DNA of 64,000 nt from Desulfocucumis sp964643075 (GCA_964643075.1 CAZXQO010000001.1:124001-188000); one strand, 5' to 3'; positions 33,790 through 43,919 are shown, numbered from the stretch's first letter. A program made the numbers and translations. The notes: generated from the letters alone by a model not told the origin.

Positions 33790-36465
33790 CTAGGCCAGCT
33801 GCCGCCTGGCCAGATCGGAAAAAACACCGTTCATTTTCATAAGTTCTTCGTATGATCCTTCCTCGATAATCCTTCCCCTGTCCATCACTATAATCCTATC
33901 GCAGTTAATAATGGTGCTCAGCCGGTGGGCGATTACCACCCGGGTGGCCTTCAGCCGGTCAAGGCTCCGGCTGACCACGGCCTGGGTTTGGTTGTCCAGT
34001 GCGCTGGTGGCCTCGTCAAAAAAAAGTATTTTAGGCTTTCCGACGATGGCCCTTGCTACAAGCAGCCTCTGCCTCTGCCCCCCGGACAGGGTGCCGGCGC
34101 CCTCACTGATCACCGTGTGCATGCCCATGGGCATTTCACTGATATCTCCTTCCAGCCCGGCCATTTTTGCCGCTTCAATGGCGTCGTCCATGGTCAGGTT
34201 AGGTTTGGATCCCACTATATTTGAAAAAATGTCTCCCGAAAGCAGTTTGCCGTTTTGCAGCACCACTCCCAGTTGCCTGCGCAGTAATCGGATATCCACT
34301 TTTTCTATATCCTGGCCGCTGTAATAAATCCGGCCTGATTCCGGCTTCTCAAAACCCAGCAGAACCCGGAAAAGCGTCGATTTGCCGCTGCCCGAGGGCC
34401 CCACCAGTCCCACGTACTCGCCCTCCCCGATTTGGAAGGAAACATCATTTAAAACAAGGGGACCGTCTTCTTTGTAGCGAAAATAAAGGTGGCTGACTTC
34501 AATGGCGCCTGTAAGTTCACCGGGATCGCTTTTGACGTCGTCATACTCGGGCATTGTTTCCAGTATGGGCTTGGCCCTTTCGTACAGCGGGATAATTACA
34601 TTAATGGCTATCAACGACTGGGACAGAGCGATCATTGACGTTAAAAAAGAGGTGAAGGCCGCATTGAAGGCGATAAATTTGCCCGGAGGCAGAGAGCTTT
34701 TGGTTGCCACCAGGTAGAAAACTATTATGGAAGTGGTTGCCGGAAGAACCGAGTTGAAGGTTTCCATATAGTTAGTGATAGTTTCTTTTTTAAAAACTAA
34801 CATTCTTTGTTTGCCGAATTCCCCGGACCAAAGATGGAACGCCCTCTTTTCAGCCCCGGCCACGCGGAATTTGCTGACTCCGCCGATAAGCTGCAAAACC
34901 AGGCCAGATATTTTATTGGTAATATCAATCACCTGGCGTTCGAAACGGATTTGACGGATTCCCAGAAAGGCAACGACGGCTACCGATATTGCTATCAGGA
35001 GGGAGGCTATGGCCGCCAGCTTAATGTCGTAGTAGAAGATCAGAAAAAGGTTGAAGCAGGAAAATATGCTGGAAATTATGGTGGTTATGGTGACTCCGGA
35101 TAAAATCACGCGGATCTGGCTGATGCCCATGGCCCGCATGGCCAGTTCCCCTGACGTATAACCCCTGAAAAAGGGTACCGGAAGGCTTAAAAGGCGGTCC
35201 CAGACAGCCGCCTGAACAGATCCTTCCATCCTGCCCTCTATCCTCAGCATAGCAAAGGAGCGGGTAAGCTGAAAGAACATGGCGGCCACGGCGCTTGCTC
35301 CCAGAAAAAAAGCGATATGCATAAGCTGGGCCTTCTCTCCTCCGGGGATGACAGTGTCGAATACTAATCCCGTGGCGACAGGAACCACCATACCAAGGAG
35401 GCCGCCCAGTACCCCCATCAGTATAACCATTGCAAAATCCTGCTTCCTGGAGCTTTCATATCCCATAATAAAAATATCCCGCAGTGTTAGCACCTTTTCC
35501 GGAAACGGGCGGTAAAAGGCAAAAGCAAAGGGTTTCACCTGCCGGGCAACATTAAAACCAACCGGGGCGCCGGTTACCCCGAAGGGGTCGTGCAGCCTGT
35601 AGCGGGATGGAGACAGGGGAAGCAGGGCCACCGGCCGGTTATCCTCCTCCATGTATGCCAGCAGGGGGCCGTTGTCCTCTTTCCACCATTCCCCTTTCAG
35701 GGCTACCTGGCGCACCCGTATGCGGGAAGCCCTGGCAATCTCCCCCAGGGGATCCTTTGACGGGGCTGCGCCGGCCGAAGGTGGAGGGACCACTATTCTT
35801 ATTTTCATCTCCCGGCCGACCATCCGGCAGGCATCCAGGAGGGGATCCCCGGAGGCCTCCGCCAGGGAGGATTTTGTTTGTTTAGGATTGGCCACGGCGA
35901 GGAGACTGTTTATGGCGTTTTCCATATATCGCCGGTCATTATCCGACTTCTCCTGAAAACGCAGCTGGTCGGCCTGTTCCCGCTCCTGCCGGCGCTGAAT
36001 GGCGGCCAGGAGGGCCAGGCTGTTGAATCCATCCAGATCAACCGGGGCGACATCCGCGGCGCCGGAGGTGATTTTTAGAAGGGTATCTACCCATCGCTTA
36101 ATTTTGCCGGCAATTATCTCTTTATCAGCGGACTTTTCCGCCAGATCAAAAAACCTTGCCCTGGGGATCTGCATCAGGCGGGTTCCGGTCAGACCCGATA
36201 CCAACAGTCCGTATTTTTTATCCTTTCCTTCCGGGATTATGCCGAACAGTATATCTCCCGGCCAGGTCTCAAAAAGGAAATCCCGGGACCCGGCGGCCTC
36301 GCCGTCAATAATCCAGACAGAAAAAACCGACACCTTTCCCTGATCGACCACCCAGACATATCCCGGGTCGGTAAGTTTAAGGGGGCTGTTTCCCTCAACG
36401 GAGATTATATTTCCTTCATTTTTAAACAGGTCTGCAGTTACCAAAACAATCACTTCCCTGTTCAA
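33790..36465 (-). CDS. NHLM-type peptide exporter ABC protein without peptidase
   Basis: An 891-residue transporter half. It has an N-terminal cyclic-nucleotide-binding-like domain (about 10-130; VWVVDQGKVSVFSVWI, WPGDILFGI), a linker, a six-helix ABC membrane domain (about 340-620) and an ATPase domain with Walker A VGPSGSGKSTLFRVLL, signature TLSGGQRQRLLVARAI and Walker B ILFFDEATSALD. This is the NHLM bacteriocin system ABC2 type. It should pair with the peptidase-bearing ABC protein upstream to export cleaved core peptides. The start is unsure (TTG at 36465, or a TTG seven codons later after AGGGA). It lies 8 bp after its partner. Confidence 0.87.
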   Translation of the reverse strand: MNREVIVLVTADLFKNEGNIISVEGNSPLKLTDPGYVWVVDQGKVSVFSVWIIDGEAAGSRDFLFETWPGDILFGIIPEGKDKKYGLLVSGLTGTRLMQIPRARFFDLAEKSADKEIIAGKIKRWVDTLLKITSGAADVAPVDLDGFNSLALLAAIQRRQEREQADQLRFQEKSDNDRRYMENAINSLLAVANPKQTKSSLAEASGDPLLDACRMVGREMKIRIVVPPPSAGAAPSKDPLGEIARASRIRVRQVALKGEWWKEDNGPLLAYMEEDNRPVALLPLSPSRYRLHDPFGVTGAPVGFNVARQVKPFAFAFYRPFPEKVLTLRDIFIMGYESSRKQDFAMVILMGVLGGLLGMVVPVATGLVFDTVIPGGEKAQLMHIAFFLGASAVAAMFFQLTRSFAMLRIEGRMEGSVQAAVWDRLLSLPVPFFRGYTSGELAMRAMGISQIRVILSGVTITTIISSIFSCFNLFLIFYYDIKLAAIASLLIAISVAVVAFLGIRQIRFERQVIDITNKISGLVLQLIGGVSKFRVAGAEKRAFHLWSGEFGKQRMLVFKKETITNYMETFNSVLPATTSIIVFYLVATKSSLPPGKFIAFNAAFTSFLTSMIALSQSLIAINVIIPLYERAKPILETMPEYDDVKSDPGELTGAIEVSHLYFRYKEDGPLVLNDVSFQIGEGEYVGLVGPSGSGKSTLFRVLLGFEKPESGRIYYSGQDIEKVDIRLLRRQLGVVLQNGKLLSGDIFSNIVGSKPNLTMDDAIEAAKMAGLEGDISEMPMGMHTVISEGAGTLSGGQRQRLLVARAIVGKPKILFFDEATSALDNQTQAVVSRSLDRLKATRVVIAHRLSTIINCDRIIVMDRGRIIEEGSYEELMKMNGVFSDLARRQLA

Positions 36466-36472
36466 TAGTCTT

Positions 36473-38638
36473 CTAGCCGGCGCTAATCAGGTCGGTATAA
36501 TGCCCGCCCGCATTGATCAATTCTTCGTGGGTCCCCCGCTGGACAATTTTACCTCTTCCCAGGACTATTATTTCGTCACAGTCCCGTATGGTGCTCAGGC
36601 GGTGCGCCACAATAACGCAGGTGCAGCCCCGGCGCCTTATATTTTCATCCACCAGCTTTTCGGTAAGAGGGTCCAGGGCGCTGGTGGCCTCGTCCATTAT
36701 CAATATAGAAGGACTGCCCGCCAGTGCCCTGGCGATTTCCAGCCTCTGCCTCTGCCCGCCGCTGAAGTTGCTTCCACCTTCGTCCAGCCGGTGGTCGTAC
36801 CCGCCGGCCCTGGATGTTATGTCATCATGGATGCAGGCGTCTTTTGCCGCCAGGACCACCTCGAATTCCGAAATTGTATCGTCCCACAATGTGATATTTT
36901 CCTTTATTGTTCCCTCAAACATGGTGATGTCCTGGTCCACCATGGCCAGGGAGTTGGTGATTACGGCCCTGGGAATGCTTTCTCGCAGCCTGCCGTCAAA
37001 TAATATTTCTCCGGACCAGTGCCTGTAAATGCCGGCGATTATCCTGGCCACCGTGGACTTCCCGCTTCCGGATCCCCCTACCAGGGCCACCCGGGAACCC
37101 GGCTTCAGACTCAGACTAAAGTTTTCAATCAGCGGCGGTTCCAGCCGGCTGTAGCCGAAGCTTAAATTTTTCAGTTCCACATTTCCCTCGATCTTTTTGA
37201 GACCTTTGGCAAATTCTTCGCCTTCCGGGTCCTCCCCGGCCTGTCTGTCAAGATTATATTTTAGAACATCATCCAGGCGGTTCATATCCCCTTCTATTTC
37301 CTGGATCTGGCCGCCAAGGGCCACCAACTGGGTTACAGGGGTCATAAAGCTGGTCATTAGGCTCTGAAAGGCGACCAGCATACCGATTGTCATATCCCCG
37401 TTCAGAATAATAAAGCCTCCAAGAACCAGAACCACGGTATTTGTCAATGCGCTCAGGAATGCCGGGATGGCAGACAAATACTGGGTGGGGACTCCTATTT
37501 CCTGTTCCGCGTTCAGTGTTTTGGCCTGGTAGCCGGACCACTTGGCAAAGAAGTCCGACTCCGATCCGGTCGCCTTTAATGTCTCGATAACCTGCAGTCC
37601 GGACATGGCCGTGCCCACCATTTTCCCCCTGTCTTTTAAAAGCCGGCGGTTTAAGTCCACCCTCCTGGCTGCGATATATTTCAAATAGAGAATATTGACG
37701 GCGGCAACAGCCGCGCCCACCAGTGACATGACCACGCTGTACTGCAGCATAAGGGCGAAATAAAATACAATCATCACCAGGTTGAGCGCATTGGTAGCCA
37801 ATTGGCCCGACAAAAGCCGCGCTACCGTATCGTTGCTCTGCATCCTGGAGCTGATATCACCACTGTAGCGCTGTGAAAAGAATTCCACCGGCAGGCGCAG
37901 CACGTGCCAGAGGAACTGCCCCGAAGTGCTAAGGGCTATTTTGGTCTCCAGCCTCAACAGGTAATACTGCTGTATCCAGGTGAGAATTCCCCGCAGCAGC
38001 GCCGTAAAACCCATTCCCAGCAGAAGGGGAACAAGCCAGTTGCCCTTGCCCCCAAGCAGTATGTCGTCCACAAAAATTTTAGAAAAGATGGGAATGACCA
38101 GGCCAGGGATCACCAGCGCGATTCCCACCAGTATTACATAGGTGAGGGCAGTTTCCGACCCTTTTAATCTCTTTATAAGAGAATTTAAAATGCTGGGCTT
38201 TTCGCCGCTCCTGACAAAACCGGGCCCCGGGTTGAATGTAAGGGCAACCCCGGTAAATGACTGGTCGAACTCCTCTTCCGGCACGGTCCTGGGGCCTGTT
38301 CCCGGGTCGTTCAGGTAGAACGTCCCGTTTTTAAATCCCTCCAGCACCAGGAAGTGATTAAAATTCCAGTGAATGATCATTGGAAACTGCATCTCTTTTA
38401 ACGCTTCGGGCTCCTTACGGAAGCCCTTTGCTTCCATTCCGTATCTCCGGGCCGCTTTCAGTATATTGCTGGCCTTGCTGCCGTCCCTGGAGACACCGCA
38501 TGCCAGGCGAAGTTCCTCCAGCGGCGCGTACATTCCCCAGAATGCTAAAATCATGGCCAGTGATGCCGCCCCGCACTCCACCGCCTCCATCTGCAGTACT
38601 GTGGGAACTTTTACCCGTTTAGCCGCATTGTCCTTCAC
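36473..38638 (-). CDS. NHLM-type peptidase-containing ABC exporter (C39)
   Basis: A 721-residue exporter. Residues 10-135 are a C39 leader peptidase: catalytic Cys22 in MEAVECGAASLAMIL, His95 in NHFLVLEG and Asp111 in YLNDPGTGPR. A membrane domain (about 165-450) and an ATPase domain follow (Walker A GGSGSGKSTVARII, signature FSGGQRQRLEIARAL, Walker B ILIMDEATSALD). It should cut the Nif11 leaders after AGG and move the core across the membrane. GTG start with GGAGGTGATTGG just upstream. Confidence 0.92.
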   Translation of the reverse strand: MKDNAAKRVKVPTVLQMEAVECGAASLAMILAFWGMYAPLEELRLACGVSRDGSKASNILKAARRYGMEAKGFRKEPEALKEMQFPMIIHWNFNHFLVLEGFKNGTFYLNDPGTGPRTVPEEEFDQSFTGVALTFNPGPGFVRSGEKPSILNSLIKRLKGSETALTYVILVGIALVIPGLVIPIFSKIFVDDILLGGKGNWLVPLLLGMGFTALLRGILTWIQQYYLLRLETKIALSTSGQFLWHVLRLPVEFFSQRYSGDISSRMQSNDTVARLLSGQLATNALNLVMIVFYFALMLQYSVVMSLVGAAVAAVNILYLKYIAARRVDLNRRLLKDRGKMVGTAMSGLQVIETLKATGSESDFFAKWSGYQAKTLNAEQEIGVPTQYLSAIPAFLSALTNTVVLVLGGFIILNGDMTIGMLVAFQSLMTSFMTPVTQLVALGGQIQEIEGDMNRLDDVLKYNLDRQAGEDPEGEEFAKGLKKIEGNVELKNLSFGYSRLEPPLIENFSLSLKPGSRVALVGGSGSGKSTVARIIAGIYRHWSGEILFDGRLRESIPRAVITNSLAMVDQDITMFEGTIKENITLWDDTISEFEVVLAAKDACIHDDITSRAGGYDHRLDEGGSNFSGGQRQRLEIARALAGSPSILIMDEATSALDPLTEKLVDENIRRRGCTCVIVAHRLSTIRDCDEIIVLGRGKIVQRGTHEELINAGGHYTDLISAG

Positions 38639-38688
38639 CCAATCACCTCCGTGAAACCGTTTTTTTGAGAGGCTGTTGCAATAGTCTA

Positions 38689-40077
38689 CTATATAGAGAG
38701 AGCCTTTTTAACCTTTGGAATAACCATATGGACGGGGCGCTGTTCTTTTATGGTTATCGATCCGGCGCACAGAGTGCCGCTGTTTATTTTAAGAGGCGGT
38801 CCCTTAGAGGACGACCATTTGTACCCGCTTTCAGTGCTGTCGTCGGAAATAACGTCAATGCGGACTTCCAGGGGGGCGCTTTGTCCGGCAAGCTTTGACA
38901 CCAGATCCCGGCTGCCCAGGGTCATCATCATCCCCTGAGAGGTGGCCGGGTATTCGGAAACTGAAACCACCCTGCCCAGCATAAACCCGTATTCTTCCTT
39001 CTTTACGGTAGTCGGGGATATCTGGGCCTCCATCCCCGGCAATATGTTTTTACCATCTTCCGCCCTTACGTACAGTACAACTTCCAGTTTGACGGTTTTA
39101 CCCTCACGCTCCAGGCTGACCACATTTATTCCGGGCTGAATTATATCCCCTTTTTTCACCTGCACCTCCAGTACCCGGCCGTCCACCCGTGAAACTATTT
39201 CCGATGAATGGCTCAGTTCATCCTGAAGTCTTTTAATCTCCTTTTCGGTCTCGGAAATTTTTATCGCCCTGGTGGTGGCAAACTGTTCCTCCAGCAGTTG
39301 TACATTGAGCTGTGCCTGCTGAAGCCTGGCCTTGTATGTAATAATCGTATCCTCCCACTCTCCGGCCGTAAGCTTGGCAAGGTCCTGGGCGGCCGCCTTT
39401 TTTTCCAGCTGCAGCAGACTCAGATCATTCCTCGCGTTATCCAGTTCTTGTCCGGATACCGCGTCGGATTTATAAAGTATGGTTAATTTATCCAAATACT
39501 TCGCCTGTTTAGACTCGTATAACATTGCCTGGTCCAGGTTTATTTTAGCCCTCTCTATTTCATACTCTTTGCCTGAAACGGCGCTTTTATAATTAGCCTC
39601 CTCGTACGGCAGGGCGGACCTGGCATCTTTTATCCTCCTGATTAAATTGTATAAATCCATAAGCCCGGACCCGAGATTGTTTTCCCCAGCCATTCCGGTA
39701 CCCGACAAATCCAGAGTTTGCAACTGGTCCAACTGGTCTTTCAGATCGTTAATTTGATCGACTATTTGTGGCTGATCAATTCTCGCAACAACATCGCCCC
39801 TTTTTACCATATCCCCCACGGTTACCCTTATATCTGTAACCTGGCCCGCCACTGTGTGAGTGATGTTGTATACCCCGTAACTCTTGATAATAATTCCCTG
39901 CCCGTAGACCCTGGAGGGAATTTTACCGAAAATGCCCCAGATGAGGGCAACAACTAAAATCAGCCCGATGGCTATGAGGGCGAACCAAGCCCTTGGCGTG
40001 GTAACAGAAACCAACTGATCGAGCTGCTCCGGCGATGAAAGTCTTTCCAGCGACACCTTACGAAAAATCCGGCTCAT
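38689..40077 (-). CDS. NHLM-type HlyD family secretion adaptor
   Basis: A 462-residue membrane fusion protein with one N-terminal transmembrane helix (about 33-52, ALIAIGLILVVALIWGIFG), split biotinyl/lipoyl-like parts (AGQVTDIRVTVGDMVKRGDV; GRVLEVQVKKGDIIQPG) and a long coiled-coil hairpin between them (about 100-270). It is the usual third part of NHLM exporters and should link the two ABC proteins to the outside of this Gram-positive cell. Its ATG overlaps the stop of the symporter gene (ATGA). Confidence 0.88.
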   Translation of the reverse strand: MSRIFRKVSLERLSSPEQLDQLVSVTTPRAWFALIAIGLILVVALIWGIFGKIPSRVYGQGIIIKSYGVYNITHTVAGQVTDIRVTVGDMVKRGDVVARIDQPQIVDQINDLKDQLDQLQTLDLSGTGMAGENNLGSGLMDLYNLIRRIKDARSALPYEEANYKSAVSGKEYEIERAKINLDQAMLYESKQAKYLDKLTILYKSDAVSGQELDNARNDLSLLQLEKKAAAQDLAKLTAGEWEDTIITYKARLQQAQLNVQLLEEQFATTRAIKISETEKEIKRLQDELSHSSEIVSRVDGRVLEVQVKKGDIIQPGINVVSLEREGKTVKLEVVLYVRAEDGKNILPGMEAQISPTTVKKEEYGFMLGRVVSVSEYPATSQGMMMTLGSRDLVSKLAGQSAPLEVRIDVISDDSTESGYKWSSSKGPPLKINSGTLCAGSITIKEQRPVHMVIPKVKKALSI

Positions 40078-41429
40078 CCCGGTGTGCCTCCTCTTTTAAT
40101 TTGGCCGGGTTTTAACAGGCCGTTTATATTCTTTACGTTCCCGCTCAACAGATCTTTTCTTTCGCGGGCGCCCCCCGTTATTAAAACTGAGGCGGCGCAG
40201 GTCATGTGAACATTAACGACAGTCAGGATGGGATCAATTATGGCATTTACGGCCAGCAGCAAAATGACGGCCGACCCTGAAGGCAGTCCCAGCGGCGACA
40301 GGACTATGGAAACCATTGAGATCGCCACCACTCCCGGCGATCCGGCACCCGCCAGGGCAGCTACCACTGAAACAAAAAAGATAAATGCCAGTTGGCTGGC
40401 GCCTAGTGGCATTTTATATAGCTGGGCAATAAAAACTGTCCCTATAGTAAAGGTAAGCACCATGCTGTAGCGGCACATTACAATGCCCATGGGCGCCACC
40501 ATGTTGATCAGGTTCTGGGGCAGGTTGAAGTTGTTGTGCAGTACGTTAAACACCGAGGGTATGGTGGCGTAGCTGTTACGTGTACCAAAGGCGATGATTA
40601 AGGGCTCCCGCAGATCTTTAAAGGATCTGACCAGCGGCACTCCGGCCGTGAAGGCTATCACGACCGATCCCAGCAGTACCAGCGCCAGCCCGGCAATATG
40701 AATAATCACCACGAATCTGGTCATGGCCAGCAATATATCCACCCCTGTATGAGCAATCTGCCCGGCCAGCAGGCAGAGCAAACCCAGGGGAAGGAAATAC
40801 ATGGCCACTGAAATTGCCTTCTCAAAGGCTTTAAAAACCACTTCCGTTATATCCAGAAAAAGTTCGGCCTTTTGGGAAGGCAAAAGCCCGGTGGTAAGCC
40901 CGAGGACGATGGAAAAAAAGAGTATCTGTAGATTTTTCCCCTCATAAAGGGCGTTGAAAATATTCGCCGGAATAATCATATTGATAAATTCGTTAAGTCC
41001 AAAGGAGTTTACCGCCCGCCCCTTTTCCGGATCACTTTGCTCGTACTGGACAAGTACCTTTCCCAGCGTTTCCAGGGTATCGTCACCAAGCCCCCTGCCC
41101 GGGTTTCCAATTACGGCCGCCGCCATTCCCACCAGGCTGCTTATGAACATGGCCAGTAAAAGCACCACGATTATGCGCCTGAGGAAAAAACTTACCTCCC
41201 TTGAGCGGAACAGGCGGCCAAAACTGGTAACTATGGCGGTGGCCATAATAGGAATGACGCACATGCTTAAAAATGACAGGTATGCGTCACCCAGGGGCGC
41301 CAGTTTAAGCGCCAGACCCCTGTTGAATATGCCGGCCAGCACCCCGGCAGCCATTCCTATAATGATCAACCAGGGACTTTTAAACTTTTCCCATTTAAAT
41401 TCGGACATCCTCCACGGCATCTGGATCAT
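40074..41429 (-). CDS. Dicarboxylate/amino acid:cation symporter (DAACS family)
   Basis: A 451-residue SDF-type transporter with eight or more spans. Conserved parts visible are FGTRNSYATIPSVFNVL (the SSS/TLP-like HP1 region, altered here to RNSYAT), PMGIVMCRYSMVLTFTIGTV and GAGSPGVVAISMVSIVLSPL (HP2). These families move glutamate, aspartate or C4-dicarboxylates with Na+ or H+. Placement between a solute-binding protein and the HlyD adaptor, with a 4-bp overlap to the latter, puts it in the exporter operon, which is unusual. Its substrate is unknown. Confidence 0.85.
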   Translation of the reverse strand: MIQMPWRMSEFKWEKFKSPWLIIIGMAAGVLAGIFNRGLALKLAPLGDAYLSFLSMCVIPIMATAIVTSFGRLFRSREVSFFLRRIIVVLLLAMFISSLVGMAAAVIGNPGRGLGDDTLETLGKVLVQYEQSDPEKGRAVNSFGLNEFINMIIPANIFNALYEGKNLQILFFSIVLGLTTGLLPSQKAELFLDITEVVFKAFEKAISVAMYFLPLGLLCLLAGQIAHTGVDILLAMTRFVVIIHIAGLALVLLGSVVIAFTAGVPLVRSFKDLREPLIIAFGTRNSYATIPSVFNVLHNNFNLPQNLINMVAPMGIVMCRYSMVLTFTIGTVFIAQLYKMPLGASQLAFIFFVSVVAALAGAGSPGVVAISMVSIVLSPLGLPSGSAVILLLAVNAIIDPILTVVNVHMTCAASVLITGGARERKDLLSGNVKNINGLLKPGQIKRGGTPG

Positions 41430-41452
41430 TTTACATTCTCCGCAAATACACT

Positions 41453-42388
41453 TTAAATCTTCAATATATGCTCTTCCCCGCGGTAATTCTCAATTTTCTG
41501 CCGGATAACTCCGCTGCTTCCGGTCATTTCCAGGTAGGTATTCAGCCAGGCGAGGAGTTGGCCGTTCTGTGGCGCAACCGCTATGGAAATGGGGTCGGGC
41601 AGGTCCTCAAGAATAATCATTTTTGCATAAACTGAAAGCTTTGGATTTCTATTGATAAAGGACCTAATCTCCCAGTTATCGTAAAAGGCCGCAAACACTT
41701 TTCCCTCGTAAACGGCCTCTATTGATTTTTCAATACTATTGAAAGGAACAATTTCAGCGTTTGGAAAACATAAACCCGCCCATTCAACATATGAAGTCCC
41801 GGCCAGAACCCCGATTCTCCCGGAGGCGTTTTTAGCCAGTTCCAGATCATTTTTATCAGGGTGTTTTTTTTCCAGTGCCGCCAACTGCAGGCGGTTTACC
41901 AGCAGGCTCTGGTGAAAGGTAACGTAGGGCTGGGTGTACCGGGTCCTCTGTGCCCGTGACAGAGTAATGCTCAATTTGGAGATAGCCAAATCCGCCTGCC
42001 CGGTTACCACCCTGTCCACCACCTCTTCAAAGGAGGCCGCCGCACGGTCAAACTCCACGTCCACCTGCAGCTGTCTGGCTATATCCCGGGCCAGTTCCAC
42101 ATCGATTCCCACAAACTTCCCTTCTTTATTCGTATAAAAGAAGGGCGGGCGGTCCTCCCGGTACATGGCCACTATAATCCGGCCTCTTTCCTTTATCCAC
42201 CTGATGTCTGGCGGCAAAAGCGATAAACTCTGCGCTGGAAGCGGCTTTTTACCAGCAGAGGGAATGACGGCCTGCGGACCTCCGGGCTGTTCCGCCTCCG
42301 GGACCGTCCGGTCGCAGCCGGTTTCAATAAACACCGCTGCCAGCAAAATAAAAAACAGGAATACATATTTCAAGCCGATCCTTTTCAT
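41453..42388 (-). CDS. Amino-acid-type solute-binding lipoprotein (SBP family 3)
   Basis: A 311-residue lipoprotein: signal peptide with lipobox IETGC at about residues 21-25, then a family 3 binding domain (RIIVAMYREDRPPFFYTNKE; GIDVELARDIARQLQVDVEF; ADLAISKLSITLSRAQRTRY). The R in TLSRAQR and the DxxE region are where amino-acid ligands bind in this family. No ABC permease or ATPase partner is nearby, so it may feed the adjacent symporter or act as a sensor for the hybrid kinase at 43920. 24 bp separate it from the symporter gene. Confidence 0.85.
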   Translation of the reverse strand: MKRIGLKYVFLFFILLAAVFIETGCDRTVPEAEQPGGPQAVIPSAGKKPLPAQSLSLLPPDIRWIKERGRIIVAMYREDRPPFFYTNKEGKFVGIDVELARDIARQLQVDVEFDRAAASFEEVVDRVVTGQADLAISKLSITLSRAQRTRYTQPYVTFHQSLLVNRLQLAALEKKHPDKNDLELAKNASGRIGVLAGTSYVEWAGLCFPNAEIVPFNSIEKSIEAVYEGKVFAAFYDNWEIRSFINRNPKLSVYAKMIILEDLPDPISIAVAPQNGQLLAWLNTYLEMTGSSGVIRQKIENYRGEEHILKI

Positions 42389-42423
42389 CTGGATGCCCCC
42401 GGAAAAAATTTTGGAAGCGAAGG

Positions 42424-43545
42424 TTAATCTATATATTCAAACTTTCCGTTCCGTATAACTTTTTTTACCACAAGGTTCCCGGTGTCGTTGCCGTTTTTAT
42501 CAAATGTATGATAGCCTGCCACCCCCGGCCAGTCTTTAAAAGTGCGCATCTGTTCGGCTATTGCCCGGGGTTCGGTAGACCCGGCCTTCTCAATGGCCGC
42601 CGCCAGCAGTTTCACCGCGTCGTATCCCTGGGCCGAGTATGGGCCCGGCGCTTTACCGTACTCTTTACTGAAATTCTGAACGAATTTTTTTACTTCGTCA
42701 CGGGGGGCGTCCGGATTGAAAATTGTCCCCACCACTGTACCCTCCGCGGCCTCTCCACCAATCCGGCAAAGCTGGGGGGAGTCCATGGCGTTACCGGCGA
42801 TGTACCTGGTGGAAATTCCCGCCTTTCCGGCGTCGGCGATAAACTCCGCCCCGGCGGGCATGGACTGGCCCACAAAGATTGAGTCAAAATCAAGGGACTT
42901 CCATTTATTGTGCAGCCTGTCCAGGTCATTTAGATCACCATAGTAGGAAATACGGTCAACAATCTTGATGCCGGCGGCTTTCGCATGATCCTCAAATGAA
43001 TTGGCCAGCCCCATCCCATAGGAATCCTCGGCATAGTAAATGACCATCCGCCTGCAGCCGTTCCGGGCGGCATACAGGGCCAACTGCCTGGTTATTTCAT
43101 CGTCGCTCGGTATATTCCGGAAAACACAGCCGTATCCCTTTTGGGTAAGCTCCGGCGCAGTTGATGCCGGGGACAGCATTACAATTCCGGCCTCCTGGTA
43201 AATCCTTGACGCGGGTATGGACACAAAAGAATTTCTGTGTCCTATTACCGCCACTATTTCAGGGTTTTCCACAAAAGACTGGGCGATGGCCATCCCGGCG
43301 GAAACCGAAGCCTGGTCATCTTTTTTGATCATCCGGATATTGCGCCCCCTTATTCCACCGCTTTCGTTGATTTCCTTAACGGCCAGGTCAACCCCCTCGC
43401 TGAACATGCTGCCGTTTAACTCGAAGGGCCACGCCACGCCTATTACAATATCTTTTTTTGATTCATTGCCGTAGCAGCCGGCCAGCAGAAGCAGAAAGGC
43501 AATAAAAATAATAACTGTTTTGAAGAGTTTGTAAGTACCGGGCAT
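42424..43545 (-). CDS. Branched-chain-amino-acid-type binding lipoprotein (Peripla_BP_6)
   Basis: About 373 residues: signal peptide with lipobox LLAGC, then a LivJ/LivK-type binding fold (IVIGVAWPFELNGSMFSEGV; GHRNSFVSIPASRIYQEAGI; SPASTAPELTQKGYGCVFRN; YSAQGYDAVKLLAAAI). No Liv permease or ATPase is nearby. Together with the next gene it forms a pair of orphan binding proteins upstream of the exporter. The frame is open to a TTG at 43581; I chose the ATG at 43545, just before the signal peptide. It is the likely first gene of the exporter operon. Confidence 0.85.
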   Translation of the reverse strand: MPGTYKLFKTVIIFIAFLLLLAGCYGNESKKDIVIGVAWPFELNGSMFSEGVDLAVKEINESGGIRGRNIRMIKKDDQASVSAGMAIAQSFVENPEIVAVIGHRNSFVSIPASRIYQEAGIVMLSPASTAPELTQKGYGCVFRNIPSDDEITRQLALYAARNGCRRMVIYYAEDSYGMGLANSFEDHAKAAGIKIVDRISYYGDLNDLDRLHNKWKSLDFDSIFVGQSMPAGAEFIADAGKAGISTRYIAGNAMDSPQLCRIGGEAAEGTVVGTIFNPDAPRDEVKKFVQNFSKEYGKAPGPYSAQGYDAVKLLAAAIEKAGSTEPRAIAEQMRTFKDWPGVAGYHTFDKNGNDTGNLVVKKVIRNGKFEYID

Positions 43546-43749
43546 GTGACCATACAACCCCCCATAATGCAATTCCAACAATTGAATGATCCTTTTTCTA
43601 TTTATCCTTTATTTAGACAATATAATGCGCTTTTTAACAAATAATCCTTGCTTGCGAGACATTATAACAGACCAACCTTAATTCTCTATCCCTTTTTACC
43701 TTTAGGGAAGCTTAATTTTGAACTTTTTTTGGGGGGATTTGAGGACTGC

Positions 43750-43778
43750 AAAAAAAAAGCCGCGTTTCAAACGGCTTT
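43750..43778 (-). terminator. Terminator downstream of the hybrid kinase
   Basis: On the minus strand AAAGCCG (43778-43772) pairs with CGGCTTT (43762-43756), and the T run continues to 43751. It lies beyond the PIN-domain scrap and ends the kinase transcript. Confidence 0.8.
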
Positions 43779-43804
43779 GTGGGAAGGGAAACAGATTATC
43801 AATA

Positions 43805-43891
43805 TTAACTGTATTTCTCTAAAAACTCTGCAGGCGTGAGTATTTTCGGCTTTTCAATCTCTATGCCGGAAAGATCCTTATCGCCTTTAAT
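43805..43891 (-). pseudogene. C-terminal scrap of a PIN-domain toxin gene
   Basis: 28 codons, IKGDKDLSGIEIEKPKILTP then AEFLEKYS and stop, match the end of PIN-family (COG1569-type) toxins, where the GDKDL aspartates form part of the active site. A stop codon precedes the fragment and no start or antitoxin gene is present. Confidence 0.6.
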
Positions 43892-43919
43892 TCAAATGTC
43901 TACTGTTTGGGGAAACAAA

